A DNA stretch of 13,679 nt from the NCBI GenBank assembly GCA_946641795.1, contig CAMPBZ010000017.1:1-13679 (forward strand), written 5' to 3'. The stretch is from an uncultured Clostridia bacterium (GTDB lineage Bacteria; Bacillota; Clostridia; Oscillospirales; CAG-272). The notes below the pieces were generated by a model. It made no database searches and was not told the origin of the DNA. It was given only the letters and a program-made list of their open reading frames with translations. The translations under genes and the position numbers were made by a program. How positions within the stretch are numbered: position 1 is the stretch's first letter; the number at the start of each line of letters is the position of its first letter. Below, one piece after another: positions 13,589-13,679 of this stretch.

Positions 13589-13679
13589 TCACCGCTTTTC
13601 GGTCTCAAATTCCACAATTTCGGAAAGGACGGTATTGCTGATGAGAAAGCCCTTTGGCGTAAACGCCGCTCCGCCCGCG
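13589..13679 (-). CDS. hemW: HemW-like radical-SAM protein, C-terminal fragment
   Basis: Only the last 29 codons and the TGA stop are in the window. They read AGGAAFTPKGFLISNTVLSE, then IVEFETEKR. The 'L/FTPKGFLISN' block is the usual C terminus of HemW/HemN-type radical-SAM proteins (heme chaperone or coproporphyrinogen oxidase-like). HemW is more likely than HemZ by general clostridial context, but the fragment is too short to separate them. Confidence 0.68.
   Translation of the reverse strand, partial: AGGAAFTPKGFLISNTVLSEIVEFETEKR

Noticed and set aside
1..13679. CRISPR array, insertion sequence, prophage or integrase
   Set aside because: No regularly spaced repeats, transposase or integrase motifs or terminal inverted repeats were seen on either strand.

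Overview
The window looks like a chromosomal segment of a strictly anaerobic, spore-forming member of the Clostridia, moderately GC-rich and probably of gut type. The evidence is a SpoVT sporulation regulator, two kinds of oxygen-sensitive radical or electron-activation chemistry (a glycyl radical enzyme and a 2-hydroxyacyl-CoA dehydratase-type activase), consensus sigma-A promoters with A-rich upstream tracts, strong AGGAGG-type ribosome binding sites and intrinsic terminators. No transposase, integrase, phage gene or CRISPR array was seen.

Left edge to 3.4 kb. The first 18 bases of a tRNA gene run leftward off the window, behind two near-consensus tandem promoters. Divergent from these, a third strong promoter drives a LacI-family repressor. 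The next gene encodes an unusually short glycyl radical enzyme (659 aa) on its own promoter. A 22-bp CG-centred palindrome, the shape of a LacI-family operator, sits just past the predicted transcription start. Repressor, operator and enzyme therefore look like a self-contained inducible unit. No radical-SAM activating enzyme for it is present in the window.

3.4 to 6.0 kb, all leftward: spoVT, a YwaF/TMEM164-type membrane protein with its own promoter, and a ZIP-family metal transporter. Intrinsic terminators separate most of these units.

6.0 to 12.9 kb, all leftward and closely packed. First transcribed is a YdjI-like SPFH protein with a polyglutamine tract and three zinc ribbons. It is followed by a YdjG-like double zinc-ribbon membrane protein and a 71-residue single-span protein that resembles the tail of YdjH without its TPM domain. 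After an attenuator-like hairpin come a dehydratase-like Fe-S protein (440 aa) and a 971-aa protein with two ASKHA activase domains plus a DUF2229-like region. Four-base overlaps couple two of the gene pairs. No conventional dehydratase alpha/beta pair is present, so the substrate of the last two genes is unknown.

12.9 kb to the right edge, leftward: a 6S RNA gene with its terminator, a small acidic DUF1292 protein with a consensus promoter, and the last 29 codons of a HemW-like radical-SAM protein.

The most promising uncharacterised systems are the LacI-controlled short glycyl radical enzyme with atypical active-site flanks, and the split activase/dehydratase pair downstream of a TPM-less YdjGHI-like membrane module.
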